DNA of 64,000 nucleotides. It comes from Amblyomma americanum (lineage: Eukaryota > Arthropoda > Arachnida > Ixodida > Ixodidae). Position 1 is the stretch's first letter; every line of letters begins with the position of its first letter. The stretch lies in contig NC_135498.1 of assembly GCF_052857255.1 (NCBI RefSeq), positions 116,970,281-117,034,280 of the forward strand. Reading direction: 5' to 3'. Shown piece by piece: positions 55,225-64,000 of this stretch. The position numbers were made by a program, and so were the translations under genes. The notes beneath the pieces were generated by a model. It was not told the DNA's origin. It ran no database searches and saw only the letters and a program-made list of their open reading frames with translations.

Positions 55225-55428
55225 GTTTGAATATAACGAGCATTTCTGTGTTAACAGTGAATATTGCCACCTGCTCATATTCTGCGAGCGCCGCCATGTG
55301 GCCCAGCGGCATGGCTGGGCTCGAGTGGGAGCGAGGAAGACGACGTTCCCGTTTGGACGCGCGCTGCTGGTCTTCTTGGCCATCCGATTAAAAGCCCCTT
55401 TTGTGTCGCCCTGCGTTTGTCGGTGACA
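55225..55428 (+). repeat. Right LTR-like repeat, truncated and internally deleted
   Basis: Direct copy of the left repeat from GAATATAACGAGC to GGTGACA. It lacks the segment that lies between GGTCTTCTT and GGCCATCCG in the left copy. Confidence 0.6.
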
Positions 55429-55590
55429 GTATAGCGAATTTTCTTGTTTTAATTTCAGATATAACAAACTTTCGTGTTTGGACCTCTTGTGTGAGGAATT
55501 TAGAGTGTTGACCTCGGATACGACGAACTTAATTGTCTGCCACCTCCGATATAACGACCTTTAGCGTGTCAATCTCGAATATGCTCACCC
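55429..55590 (+). repeat. Degenerate ~30-bp tandem repeat, ATATAACGAACTT type
   Basis: About five diverged units follow the pattern GACCTCNGATANNACGAACTT with GTGT between: GATATAACAAACTTTCGTG, GACCTCGGATACGACGAAC, CCACCTCCGATATAACGACC, AATCTCGAATATGC. Similar words stand at the outer edge of the left LTR-like repeat (53371-53404) and at the start of the right one. The Gypsy remnant therefore seems to sit in, or to include, this repeat. Confidence 0.55.
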
Positions 55591-57479
55591 ATTCAAATGA
55601 TCCACCGAGGATCTCCTAACAATATTCATCTTCTAGCATTACTCTTTCATGCAAATTTGAAATTAAATGGCAGTTTTTCTTTTCGCTTTCTTCTTTTACT
55701 TTTTCATTTCCCGCACATCTCTCCTGCTGTCTTTGTCTCCCCAGTTTCCTTTCCCACTCAGAAAAACATGCCAGCTATTCTTAAACGCCGGCTAAGTTCT
55801 CTACCTGTCATTAAAGAGTTTCTCTCTCTCTCCCTCTCCTTCTTGTTGTTACTTGTGGAAGAAAAGCTTATAGCCTCCAACTTTGAGTAAAACAGACAAC
55901 CCAAACGAACCGTTGCATGTGCAAGGAACTGCAAATACTTGAAAAAAGAACATTAGCTTAAACATCATGGACGCACCGAAGGCCGCACTTTCTCCATTAC
56001 TCCTCAGGTCGATGTAAGCCGTGGACTGGTAGCCACCTAGCGGGGATCACCTGCATTTTGCCTTTTCTGACGAAATGAATGTTTTGCAAGCCAGTATCAC
56101 TGCTCCCACCTTTATTACGTTCTGGCCGGGCGCTCGCAGTAGGTTACCGCGGTGGCGACACGCTGAGGCGTTTTATTAAACGAGCCAGGTCCTTTTAAAC
56201 AGTGCATGTCACTCGTCTTTCTTTAATAATTGATTTTTTTTCTTCTCAGCCAGCCTGGACGCACTCACAGGAGAGCGCCTGTGCAAACAGGATGTCGCCG
56301 TTGTCGTCCAATGCCCGCAAGGCGCTGACGCACGTCCCGTTCGCTAATCTGGCGCGACGAAAGGCAAACGACCTGGAACGAATAGAAGAACGATTGTTTG
56401 ACTCAGCGTCGCAGCCGGCGCCGCCACTGCGCTAATGGCCGCTAAATCACGCGCTTTTACGCTCGCTCCCCCTCGAGGGCACAGGGCCCTTAGCGATTTT
56501 CTGCTCGCGCTGCTACCCTTTTGTTTCAGGTCAGGGCCAGCTCTATTGCTCTGCGCGAGGGTGAAGCTTGAGCACTCTTCAGAATGAACCACCCCGAGAA
56601 CGTAGCGCGTGATCACACTCGCATGCGAGAATCGGTGTTCTAAGAAATGGGTGCGGCCAACCCTGCGTAGCCAGAATCTCGCGTGTGTCATGAGCTGGCA
56701 ATATCATTGTGGAAATCTGCTTGTTCCCTACCTGATCATTACCGACTCGCCTGCTCGCTGACGTCGCAAAAGCCGTCGAAAATGAAGCCTGATCTTTCGT
56801 TCAGGAAAAAAAGACAAATCATCAATGCCGCTCCTTCGTGTGGTCTTCAAATTCAGAGAGAAACTTCGTTTAACTTGTTGCGATTATTCGACATTATGCC
56901 GATTCCTTTTTAGTATTTCGTTTTGCCGGCGCCATCACCTGTACTTGCCCCAGTCTACCTACCCGCCGCCCTTTCACAATAGTGGGCAAATCTAAATTGC
57001 GGAAGCCATGATGGCAATTAGGATTTAAATTCATAGGCATTTTCATAATCCGGCAACATCACTAAACCTCCATCAGTACTGAAAAACGTGCTGGCTGAAA
57101 GTTTTTTTTAGCAAACCGCTCCCAATATCTATGTAACTAATATGCAACTCATGATCGACCTAACGGAATGAAAACTGTCCTCACGGTTCAGGAACCCTGT
57201 GCCGACGGAAGCAGCTGGCTGTTGGTGTGCATCGCATGACATGCGTCTAGCTTCCTTTGCAAGAGACACATAAACACTTCAATGCTTAATTGCCTGTTCC
57301 CACTTTTTGTAGTTCGTTTTCTTTCCCATTCTACTCTTCGATACTATTTCAACAGTGGAGAGAATCGAACATGCTCTAAATAACGGAGGCAGCCCAAAAG
57401 CGGTCAAGAAAAAACTTGGCGTAGTCAAATATCGGATTTACGTACTAATATAAAAGTAGGGCATTGATATTTACTGTAC
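55591..57479. other. Unassigned stretch
   Basis: No domain is recognised. A GC-rich part lies around 56240-56560 with open frames on both strands. A CT-rich run is at about 55813-55845. Confidence 0.35.
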
Positions 57480-58870
57480 AGATAACATAGTTAAAATATC
57501 TGGCGAATTCTACACAGATCTCTACTGTACCCTAAATAATTAGGAGGATAATGACGGAGGCAGCGATCTGAAGGAATTCGACATCCCACTGGTGACAAGA
57601 CAGTAAGTAAAGCTTTACATGTTGTGCAAATGAGGAATCCGGCTACTGAGGGCCGGATAACTTTAGAACTGCTGAACGACGGTGGCAAGATTTTGTTTGC
57701 AAAAATGGCCACGGGATGTACGCAATGTCTCATGATCTCGAGCGTACCGAAATCTTGGAAGAACGCTAACGTTATCCTGATCCATAAAGAAAGGGACATC
57801 AAAGACTTCAAAAAGTACAGACAGATCAGCTTACTGTCCGTTGCCTACAAGGTTGCCTACTAAAATAATCTGTACTAGAATCAGAGATACCTTAGGTTTC
57901 ATTCAACTAAAGAAGCACGCACGCTTTCGTAAAGGATACTCAACAATAGACCATATTCCCACTATCAATCAAGTGGAGTAACCAATTAAGAGATTATGGC
58001 GAATCTCTACAGGTTATCAGAAAACATTTTACTCATTTAAAACCTCAGCAGTCATGCAGGCAATGCGGAACCACTGGGTGGAAAATACATATGTAAATGT
58101 ATGGAAAACACCTTGATGATGATTATGGATTTTTATGGCGCAAGGGCAGCTATGGCCAAAGAGCGCCATGTCACAAGGTATTTTTCTTTTTCTCAAGGTG
58201 GGGTCAAAGACCCATTTCCCAAGCATTTCACCCTAAATAAGCCGAGCACCAGACCAGGGGAAAGCTTGTACCCATTGTATCACCGGTGGGTACCCGGCGG
58301 CACTGGGGATCGAACCCCGCACCTCCCGCATACGAGACGGATGCTCAACCACTTGGCCACCGCTGCGGTATGGAAAACACCTTAAGCGGCTGCCCATTCA
58401 TCATGGTCCCCCATAAAGAAAGCAATAAAATTCCAATAAGGAAGGGTGTCAGGCAGGGAGGCACAGTCTCTCCAATACTTCTCACCATGCGTTTCCACGC
58501 GGCATACAGATATTCGTATTTTCAAGAACTGGGGACAACAGTTAATGGAGAATGGCGTAGTAATCTGCGATTCGATGTTCACATTGGCTTGCTAGGTAAC
58601 TCTGAACACGAATTAAAGAACATGATCAATAACCAAGATAGGGAAACTGGAGCGGTGGGTCTAAAATTATATGCAGGAAACTGAAGTTACGTTCAACAGT
58701 CTCCGAAGGAAACTTCAGTTTACGTTAGGTAGCTAAGCATGGAAGTTGTCGGGTAACACTCCAACTTAGGGCAGGTATGCTAACCGTTGACCTGGAGCAT
58801 GCAAGTGAAGTAACTGGCCGAATGATAATTTGGTGGAGCGGATTTGTCAAACACTCTCCAATCATGACTA
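57480..58870 (+). mobile_element. RTE-type LINE RT fragment interrupted by a SINE
   Basis: Plus reading: TEGRITLELLNDGGKILFAK, VPKSWKNANVILIHKERDIK and FKKYRQISLLSVAYK, corresponding to RTE motifs (GPDGITxELLK, P..WK.A.I.LI.KKGD, YRPISLLSV.YK). After the SINE it resumes with IPIRKGVRQGGTVSPILLT (RQGDTISPKL motif) and LRFDVHIGLLGNSEHELKNM (LRFADDIxLLS), then QDRETGAVGLKL. From 58692 the region matches the sequence seen inverted at 9333-9860 (TTCAACAGTCTC, TTAGGGCAGG). The catalytic FADD reads FDVH, and stops and frameshifts are present. It is dead. Confidence 0.75.
58115..58367 (-). mobile_element. SINE family C with perfect 16-bp target duplication
   Basis: GTATGGAAAACACCTT occurs at 58099-58114 and at 58368-58383, and the RTE reading resumes after the second copy. 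On minus the 253-bp insert starts with a tRNA-like head (CCGCAGCGGTGGCCAAGTGG, TTGAGCATCCGTC, GGAGGTGCGGGGTTCGATCC). Box A (TGGCCAAGTGG) and box B (GGTTCGATCC) are near consensus. It ends with an ATCATCATC tail. The long duplication and trinucleotide tail fit mobilisation by a LINE partner. This is the best preserved SINE in the window. Confidence 0.85.
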
Positions 58871-59429
58871 GCGTCTTACGAATACCCTTTAATAATAAAG
58901 TATATGTTCGGCGATAGTGCTCCGGAAGCACAATTCTGGTCCACAATTCTTGTATATCTGCAGCTTACTACGCAGCGGAGGTAAGGAGCGTTGGTGGAGG
59001 ACAGCATCGCATCGCCGTCGTCTGAACGTACCTGCCACGCCTGCGGAGTGACGGCAAGGCGAGAGCGCGGCGACTGTGTATCACGTGACCCCTATCTGCG
59101 GTGGATATAGGAAGACCACGCGACAACGCCCGAATTAGTTCGGAGGCAGTGTTCAGGAAGCACACTTCTGAAGCACATTTCCTGTATGTCTGCGGGTGAG
59201 ACTAACGCTGTGAAATTGTTCCCTTTTACACCTCTTGCACTGCAGCCGAACACAGCGCACACGTGTAATATGCCATGTCCATTGCAATGTTTCCTCACAT
59301 AGACTGCTGATTTCTGTGACAACGTCGAAGGAAACGAAGTACCTGACAAAACAGTTTGATGGTTCCCGACGGGAACTGCGTACTGAAGTTAGATCCCTAT
59401 ACTATAAAGCTAAATTTTATTTGAGCACG

Positions 59430-59990
59430 GGACCGATATTAAGAAGGATGTAAAGGAACTGAGGCAGAGCCTGAGAAAACTGGTAGAAAAAATCACAAAC
59501 TAGAAAAGGCTACCATCGAGAGTGGAGGAACTGAAGCAGTATCAGAGAATCAACGATCTTGAAATCCAAGGTCTGCCAGATGATTGTGAAGAACTGATTG
59601 CAGGGAATTACGTCTGTTAAAAAAAAAGAAATTGGTTGTGATGAGTCAGACATCGACATTTTCCACAAATTTGAAACGGCGAAATGTCGTGGCACGATTT
59701 CTGTTGTTGGTTCCACGCGTAGGACAAAAAAAAAATGCCATTCTTGGAAAAGCGCGCAAGGCCGAGCTCCCGACGCAGTCCTTTGGTTACGATGGCCCCG
59801 AAAAGCTCGTCTTTATCAATGAGTATATTACGCAGGAAAACAAGCAACTGCTTGGCGCCGCTAGAGGTCGCAAAAGGGTCTTTGGGAGTAAATTTGCGTA
59901 GACCAGCAGCGAGAAAACTCTTGCTTGTTCCCTTTGGGGAACAAATACCAACTGTCTCGCGGAATGCGTCGTCGAGTGACTTGGACCAGA
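59430..59990 (+). pseudogene. CR1-like LINE ORF1 remnant (coiled coil + RRM-like)
   Basis: VKELRQSLRKLVEKI, then VEELKQYQRINDLEIQGLPD form a coiled coil that leads into NLEIxGxPE, the usual entry to the ORF1 RRM. Then CDESDIDIFHKFE, GTISVVGSTRRTKKK, PEKLVFINEYITQENKQLLG and GRKRVFGSKFA follow (compare the SDIDxxHR...I.V.F..R..R......IFINE.LT..NK.L....R family pattern). Frame shifts occur in A-runs (59619-59627, 59727-59735). ORF1 proteins of this type bind the LINE RNA. Confidence 0.6.
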
Positions 59991-60112
59991 CGTCTATCGG
60001 CGAAAATCTGTTTTGGGACGCTGAACTTGATTACATAATCATATGACCGTCGCAATGAGATACGCCTGCATTTGTGTTGCCCAGTGACTTAAAGATGCAT
60101 CTAAACGAACAG

Positions 60113-60150
60113 AGTTTAAAAACGTTTAAAAACGTTTAAAAGTTTAAAAA
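60113..60150. repeat. AACGTTTAAA short tandem repeat
   Basis: AGTTTAAAAACGTTTAAAA repeated with slight change, about three and a half units. Simple repeat between LINE ORF1 and the endonuclease remnant. Confidence 0.7.
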
Positions 60151-60587
60151 CAGGTTTTGTGATTTTACATCGATTCTAAATCACTTTTGGTTTAATTTTG
60201 ATGATTTGATTGTGTGATAAACATGGTTTAGTGATTATTGTTTGTTTACGCGTCCATTCTATCAAACCGGTTTTTCTAATCGCCATCGAAATTAGCCATA
60301 ACGATTGAGGGCTATCTGTAGTTAAAAACTGTGGTATTCAATCGGCATTACTTCCCGAGTTTATTCTTTCATCAGACGACGTTGAAGTATTATCTTTCCT
60401 CGGGGGCGCGATTGTATTTTCAGTTCTTTACGGTCCACCAAGCGAAACGTGCATGTATTTTTTTAATTTCTAGATAGATTCTCGCAACTTATTGTTCTAA
60501 TTAACTAAGCCGTGATCTGGGGCAGAGATTTTAAGATTGATCTGTTATGTCATACTTCCTTTAAGTTCCAGTTGGAAATGGCCGTTC

Positions 60588-60821
60588 ATGGTTCATGGGG
60601 ATTTAACGTCTCAAAGCGACTCAGGCCATGAGAGACGCCGTAATGACTTGCTCTGGAAATTTCGACCACCTGCAATTCCTTAACGTGCACTGACATCGAG
60701 CAGTACACGGGCCCCTAAAATTTCGCCTCCATCGAAATTCAACGGAGAGGTCCGGGATTGAACCCTTGTCTTTCGGGTCAGCAGCCGAGTGCCATAACCA
60801 CTCAGCATCCGAGGCAGCTGT
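60588..60821 (-). mobile_element. SINE family A2 copy in the CR1-like LINE
   Basis: On minus: tRNA-like head (CTGCCTCGGATGCTGAGTGG, TTATGGCACTCGGC, GACAAGGGTTCAATCCC) and then the A-family body (TTTCGATGGAGGCGAAATTT, GTGTACTG near GATGTCAGTGCACG, GGTGGTCGAAATTTCCAGAG, CTGAGTCGCTTTGAGACG). AATGGCCGT (60577-60585) and AATGGCTGT (60822-60830) may be a 9-bp target duplication with one change. Box B (GGTTCAATCCC) is intact. Confidence 0.75.
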
Positions 60822-60957
60822 AATGGCTGTAAAAACGCCATTATAGGCTCTACTGGAATTAATAAACACTCCGCTACTCTCATTAACTTGTTTATAAGAG
60901 ATGCTGAGGCATCACTTACCAAATTCGTCGTCGTTGCTCGTGATTTTAGTGATAATA

Positions 60958-61053
60958 ATTGGTTTTTTGGGGGAAAGGAAATGGCGCAGTATGTCTCATA
61001 TATCGTTGTACACCTGAACCGCGCCGTATGGGAAGAGAAAAAGGAGGGAGTGA

Positions 61054-61117
<64 letters not shown>

Positions 61118-61142
61118 AGAGAGAAAGAAAGAAAGAAAGAAA

Positions 61143-61175
<33 letters not shown>

Positions 61176-61285
61176 GAAGAGGTGCCTGTAGTGGAGGGCT
61201 CCGGAATAATTTCGACCACCTAGGGATCTTTAACGTGCACTGAAATCGCACAGCACACGGGCGCCTTAGCGTTTTTCCTCCATAG
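60958..61285 (-). mobile_element. SINE family A1 copy with GAAA expansion
   Basis: Same A1 blocks as 9030-9270 (GGAAATGGCGCAGTATGTC, ACACCTGAACCGCGCCG, GTGGAGGGCTCCGGAATAAT, TCTTTAACGTGCACTG, GCACACGGGCGCCTTAGCG). The stretch that is GTGAAAGAAGAAAGGAAG in the 9-kb copy is here grown to about 130 bp of (GAAA)n. The tRNA head is cut off after CCTCCATA. Confidence 0.8.
61052..61180. repeat. (GAAA)n microsatellite inside a SINE
   Basis: About 30 GAAA units with a few GA or GG interruptions. It makes long lysine/glutamate/arginine open frames on plus and serine/phenylalanine/leucine frames on minus; none is a gene. Confidence 0.95.
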
Positions 61286-63639
61286 TGGAATCTACGTGTC
61301 TTGAGAAGCACATTCCCATGCGTGGTAAGCAGCGCGTTAGAGTAATGAGCTTACAGCATAACGCAGACTTGATCACTTTCGCAGGTGAGAGCTGGAGTTT
61401 TATATTTGACCTGAACAACGCAGATGCATCTTATAACGTTTTCCTACTAGGTTCAATATACTGTATAAAGACAATTTTTCATTTAAAAAAGTTGCTCGCG
61501 GAAGCAGAATCAGGAAACCTTGGACAAACAGCTCACTAAATCACCAATACAGGCAAAATATAAGCTGTATAATTTGTTTCTGCGGTGTCTTGAAGTTCTA
61601 ACCGAGTACAAAAAATATCGCAACAAATTAAACCGTGATATTAGGGTAGGTAAGACTAGCTACTGTGCTGACATGCTCGATCGTAACAGCGGGCAAATTG
61701 TCATTCCTTGAAAGATTTAACTAGTAAATTAAATCCCGGAAGGGCAATGAGAGTTCCCGAGAGCATAAATATTGGTGATGTTGAAACTAAAGGTTCGGCA
61801 CTGGCAAACACTTTTATTAATTCTCTTCTTTTAGTACCTGTCAGAGATTGCAGTAGTTGTCCCTCTCATTTTATCGATTTTAACAATATATCGACTACTT
61901 TTCTAGAGCCTTTATGCTGAAAAATCAATTTCTTTCTTCTTTTTCTTATACACACAGCATTTTGTTCTGCAACGGTTTCCAAATGGGACCTATTCAATTT
62001 GACATTGATGTGATTGCCTCCCTTCTAGCCTTTAACAATTATTTGACGTCAGCTACTTTTCCAGTCGTTTCAATGCAAGCCGTGAAAGGTATCCCTGGTT
62101 CAGAGACATTTTTTTAAAGGTATAGAAAATAATATTTTCATGCAGTTATAACATTTTCATGAAAAGCATAACATAATCACAAATGCCCAACGTGTTGTCA
62201 AGGATGACTTTTCAACAGAAACGGCATTGTTGTCCCAAAAGGAGTACATTTGATGCCATTTTGATGCCATAAATATTGTACTTTCTCTTTCTGTTGATTT
62301 TAAGCAGGCACATGACTGTATACACCGCCTTAATCTTGAAAACATTTTTGCGTACAGTATTAGAAGTCTTGCACAAATACTAATACGCTCCTACATTTTT
62401 CAGCTAATCGAATTTATGGATGCGAATGGCTGCATTTCACGTACATCATAAATTTCTTGTGGCGTGCCCCAAGGGGGCATCCTGGCCTGCTTTTGTTTAA
62501 TTTGTACATTATTGTAGTCATCAGTGTCAACAAGAATGCATTTTTCGTCACCTACGTGTGTCGATGACACCAGTCTATTTGCTGGCGATGACGCCACTGA
62601 AGTTATCGAAGACGCTAACCGAACAGGGTCTAGCTTTTTGCACTGGGCAAAATTCAGTTCATCACTGATCAATTTCTCTAAAACAAAATGTACGTTTTGT
62701 CATCCGAAGGGTAAAATTTTGAGCTTTGATCAAATTACTTATGATTATCATAAACAGCATTTCTGCCAACTTTCAAAACCCTCGGGGTATTGTTTACAGA
62801 AAAACTTCTTTGGGGCAAACATGTCAATTTCATAAGTTTAACGGTTGCCCATTTAGTAGCCCTCCTTATCCGCCACAGTCATATTCTTCCCTATTCATGT
62901 CCCAGTTAAATACAGTCACTTCATGTGACCAATTACTGCTAAAATAAACCTTTAAAAGCTCCCCTTTTGCAAAAGAAAGCCGTGAGAATAATTTATGATC
63001 ATCCTACATCTGAAGTCTTCAATGTTGCTAACATGCAGAAGGTGTTGCAACTATATAACTTACGACTGGTGCTTCGTTAAAAGCATCACTTAAGAAATAA
63101 TTTGACAGTTCTCTCCAACATGACACGACTTGCGTGCCATGTGCGTTTCTGTATACATTTACGTCGTACAAAGCATTTGTACATCATTACGCCCCAAAAT
63201 AAATATGCTTTACAGATGGTGAGAAATAATCTTCCCTCCCTTCTCAATGACGGTACTGATCACGGTCTGAGTATTCCTTTTTCTGCTTAGTCCACTGTGT
63301 ACTATTATTTCTGTTCATAAATGTGTGGTCACCTGTTTATGTGCTACCTTCAGAGTATAGAATTTGTTTTTTTTTCAGTCTGACACTTTCATTCTTGCCT
63401 TTAAAATGTATGTCGTAAATTGCCATTGTCACTTTCATGTATTTTTACATCTTGATATTCTGTTTCGTTACATTTCGTTCGTACCTTTTATGTATTTCTG
63501 TGCGCTTTTCACTATACCTTAGATGCATCTTCTCATGTTTACTTTGAATGCAGCTTTCCTTTTCATAACCGGAGAGCATGCGAAGCTCCCTGGTGCTTTT
63601 TTCCACTAGTAAATAAGCTTGAACTTAAAAACTTGTACC

Positions 63640-64000
63640 TTGCCAGTACTCCAATTTTTGGAGCGGAAACTTGGAGTGTACAGAAAATTCTCGAAAATCT
63701 TTTGTGGACAATGCAGCAAGCAGTGGTAGGGAAAATTGTTGGTTTAACGTTAAGACGCGAAGAGAGAAGAATGGCTCAGGTAACAAATGCGAGTTAAAAA
63801 AATCCAAGTCAAAATCAAGAAGAAGAAAAGGGCAGGGGCAGGGTATGTATGCGAAAGCATGATAACCGATGGTCCCCTGGGGCAACACAACAGATTCCAT
63901 GAGAAGACAAGCATAGCAAGCGGCTGCAGAAAGCTAGATGAGAGTTTGATATTACGAAGTTTTGGAGGATAAGGTAGCCACAGCTGGCACAGCTAGGACA
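63640..64000 (+). mobile_element. RTE-type LINE 3' region, truncated by window end
   Basis: Opens TPIFGAETWSV, equal to LPVLTLEAETW in the copy at 9333-9536. It runs through TAACGTTAAGACGCGAAGAG, TGTATGCGAAAGCATGATAA, CCGATGGTCCCCTGGGGCAA and GCGGCTGCAGAAAGCTAGAT, as in 52138-52363, to CAGCTGGCACAGCTAGGACA at the window edge. It lacks the insert seen at 52364-53136. Coding frames are broken. Its 3' end lies beyond the window. Confidence 0.75.

Larger units (their letters stand above)
53390..55428 (+). mobile_element. Ty3/Gypsy-like remnant: LTR, gag, inverted gag piece, partial LTR
   Basis: A 380-bp left repeat (53390-53769) and a shortened right repeat (55225-55428) are direct copies. They share TGCGAGCGCCGCCATG, GGAGCGAGGAAGACGACG, GGCCATCCGATTAAAA and the end CGTTTGTCGGTGACA. 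Between them is a gag-like region with a CCHC knuckle (53933-55059) and no protease, RT or integrase. The right repeat lacks about 185 bp that the left has. The element is an internally deleted, nonautonomous remnant. The sequence after the left repeat (TTTTGGTGGAGCC) lies where the primer-binding site should be. Confidence 0.7.
60210..63290 (+). pseudogene. CR1-like LINE ORF2 remnant (endonuclease + RT)
   Basis: Endonuclease: SSDDVEVLSFLGGAIVFSVL, then YGPPSETCMYFFNF, the VYRPP motif region. The GDFNID motif is lost to indels, after which a SINE intervenes. Linker: YKLYNLFLRCLEVLTEYKKY, then RNKLNRDIRVGKTSY. RT: FSTETALLSQKEYI, VDFKQAHDCIHRLN (motif A, VDFSKAFDCxxH), ISCGVPQGGILACF, CVDDTSLFAGDDATEV (motif C, YxDDTxL with Cys for Tyr), FLHWAKFSSSLINFSKTKC. 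C-terminus: KKAVRIIYDHP, YALQMVRNNLPSLLND. Intact ORF2 would nick the target and reverse-transcribe the LINE RNA. Several stops (for example after LFLEPLC near 61918) break it. Confidence 0.65.
59230..63530 (+). mobile_element. Degraded CR1-like LINE (ORF1, EN, RT) with two SINE insertions
   Basis: Parts appear in the expected order on plus: coiled coil and ORF1 (59430-59990), endonuclease (60210-60580), linker (61510-61700), RT (62160-62700), C-terminal tail (62950-63290) and an A/T-rich 3' untranslated region. SINEs at 60588-60821 and 60958-61285 interrupt it. It has no RNase H. The order, the coiled-coil ORF1 and the endonuclease motif fit the CR1/L2/Jockey side of LINEs. All parts carry stops and frameshifts. 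It is possible that two related elements lie end to end. Confidence 0.6.

Noticed and set aside
58290..58367. tRNA gene on minus
   Set aside because: It is the head of a 253-bp insertion with a 16-bp target duplication, so a SINE.
61000..61223. Long charged or Ser/Phe/Leu-rich open frames on both strands
   Set aside because: They are translations of the (GAAA)n microsatellite inside a SINE.

Overview
This is a eukaryotic, repeat-dominated window with no convincing single-copy host gene. The mix of repeats points to a hard tick (Ixodida). It has several tRNA-headed SINE families of the kind scattered through tick genomes, one RTE-type LINE family present four times, LINE fragments with a C-terminal RNase H, CR1/L2-like LINEs, a THAP-type P element, a mariner piece and a Ty3/Gypsy remnant. 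There are no operons, rRNA genes, functional tRNA genes or CRISPR arrays. The tick assignment rests on my recognition of repeat families and was not searched.

Layout. 1-7127: mostly unassigned, with a LINE 3' end near 4190-4486. 7128-10441: a SINE, then a minus-strand RTE LINE that was split by a 1.47-kb TTAA-flanked inverted-repeat element (which itself carries a SINE) and by a short polyadenylated insert, then two more tRNA-derived SINEs. 13300-13840: LINE RNase H tail. 15031-15835: inverted tandem arrays around a fold-back SINE. 16.6-17.9 kb: a dispersed repeat, a compound hairpin and two SINE copies in opposite orientation. 17.9-30.1 kb: about 12 kb with almost nothing recognisable.

30099-35420 is a full-length I-like LINE on the minus strand, bounded by an 11-bp target-site duplication. 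Its two ORFs are separated by one in-frame TAG. ORF1 is open; ORF2 is broken and has lost both key aspartates of the reverse transcriptase. 35885-36205 is a mariner fragment. 36917-38945 holds a SINE and two LINE fragments.

40234-45401 is the most informative element: a complete P element with 25-bp terminal inverted repeats starting CA, a subterminal inverted block, and a perfect 8-bp target duplication. It encodes a frameshifted THAP-type transposase. Its two ends carry the same TATA box and the same GCCATCT-type motif, so both termini look like promoters. A small inverted-repeat element and a SINE lie inside it.

48950-49520: LINE RT. 52138-53215: RTE 3' end split by a probable solo LTR. 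53390-55428: gag-only Ty3/Gypsy remnant whose zinc-knuckle region is duplicated head-to-head. 57480-58870: RTE RT interrupted by a SINE with a perfect 16-bp target duplication. 59230-63530: degraded CR1-like LINE (ORF1, endonuclease, RT) with two SINE insertions. 63640-64000: the fourth RTE copy, running off the edge. The nesting gives a relative order of insertion at several places.
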